Shown here: piece after piece, positions 63,796-64,000 of the stretch
Layout: each line of letters begins with the position of its first letter
How positions within the stretch are numbered: position 1 is the first letter of the stretch
NCBI GenBank assembly: GCA_035501615.1
Contig: DATJVY010000008.1
Coordinates: 7,534 to 71,533 of the forward strand
Length of the DNA: 64,000 bases
From: RPRB01 sp035501615
Lineage (GTDB): Bacteria > Myxococcota > Myxococcia > Myxococcales > Myxococcaceae
Reading direction: 5' to 3'
Notes under the pieces: generated by a model
Seen by the model: only the letters and a program-made list of their open reading frames with translations
What the model was told of the DNA's origin: nothing
Database searches by the model: none
Program-made: the position numbers and the translations under genes

Positions 63796-64000
63796 CTACT
63801 GCCGTCGGCGGCGGACGAGCAGGCCGAGGGCGGCGAGGGCCAGACCCGCGGCGGGAGCGCCGAGCGGGAAGGCGGTGCAGCCGCCGCTGCTGGAGCCGCC
63901 GCCCTGGACGGTCACGGTGAGCGCGGCGGTGGACTGGCTGATGCCAGGGTACCGGGCGTCGGGAGTGACCTCCTTGGCGGTGAGCTGGATGCTGTAGGTG
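63796..64000 (-). CDS. C-terminal part of a surface protein with MYXO-CTERM-like sorting tail
   Basis: Only the last 68 codons of this minus-strand gene are inside the window. They encode a beta-strand-like end (SIQLTAKEVTPDARYPG, STAALTVTVQ), a Gly/Ser spacer with a single Cys (GGGSSSGGCTAF), a hydrophobic helix (PAAGLALAALGLLV) and a final RRRRQ. Cys, membrane helix and basic end in this order is the plan of MYXO-CTERM/GlyGly-CTERM-type sorting signals. The upstream part is beyond the right edge. It lies 63 bases from the VWA gene on the same strand. Confidence 0.75.
   Translation of the reverse strand, partial: TYSIQLTAKEVTPDARYPGISQSTAALTVTVQGGGSSSGGCTAFPLGAPAAGLALAALGLLVRRRRQ

Overview
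The window is GC-rich, densely coded DNA with strong G/C third-position bias. The content points to a member of the Myxococcota (inference). It has three Hanks-type Ser/Thr kinases or kinase-like proteins, three hybrid histidine kinases, a PilZ-receiver protein, an operon resembling the Glt gliding/focal-adhesion envelope machinery (including an FHA + TonB-like GltG/PglI-type protein), many lipoproteins, and a partial protein ending in a MYXO-CTERM-like Cys-TM-Arg sorting tail. I see no tRNA, rRNA, insertion sequence, prophage or CRISPR array.

Layout. 1-3.5 kb: 5' part of nuoE on the minus strand, then PilZ-receiver, a Ser/Thr kinase fold whose catalytic Asp is replaced by Asn, a DUF309/CPXCG fusion and a secreted bactofilin-like protein. 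3.5-11 kb: a MerR-type/receiver regulator, kdsA overlapping pyrG, a frame-disrupted gene remnant, a secreted protein, a phospholipase D-type synthase, a secreted cupin and kdsB. pyrG, kdsA and kdsB together supply CTP, KDO-8-P and CMP-KDO for lipopolysaccharide. 11-15.5 kb: a DHA2 exporter, a decayed sulfatase tail, and a phosphotransacetylase/acetate kinase pair. 15.5-32.5 kb: a signalling block with a transmembrane Ser/Thr kinase, a GAF-histidine kinase-receiver protein and a 2106-residue soluble hybrid kinase carrying eleven near-identical 92-residue HAMP-type units. These are followed by an S9 peptidase, an RluA-type pseudouridine synthase, a receiver-first histidine kinase, an orphan peptide tail and small proteins.

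32.5-40.7 kb: an RnfD/NqrB-like membrane domain fused to DUF2330, aat, a small HELxH metallopeptidase, a PEGA-domain Ser/Thr kinase, a DUF6600 protein with a Gly/His tail, and a GtrA-family membrane protein. 40.7-52.2 kb: eight minus-strand genes forming the Glt-like operon. They encode a Lys/Ser-rich exported protein, the FHA/TonB protein, an outer-membrane barrel, two large TPR proteins, two lipoproteins and a further TPR protein. Most are linked by 4-base stop/start overlaps. A sigma70-like promoter and a perfect 17-bp dyad lie upstream. No AglRQS-type motor genes are present here.

52.2-64 kb: mostly cell-surface genes. Two lipoproteins (one paralogous to a Glt-operon lipoprotein) diverge from a Tat-exported gluconate-dehydrogenase-subunit-3-like protein with a GMC flavoprotein. 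Then come two head-to-head lipoprotein genes whose start codons share bases, a 770-residue lipoprotein, two paralogous VWA plus thrombospondin-type-3 lipoproteins, and the truncated MYXO-CTERM-like protein at the right edge.
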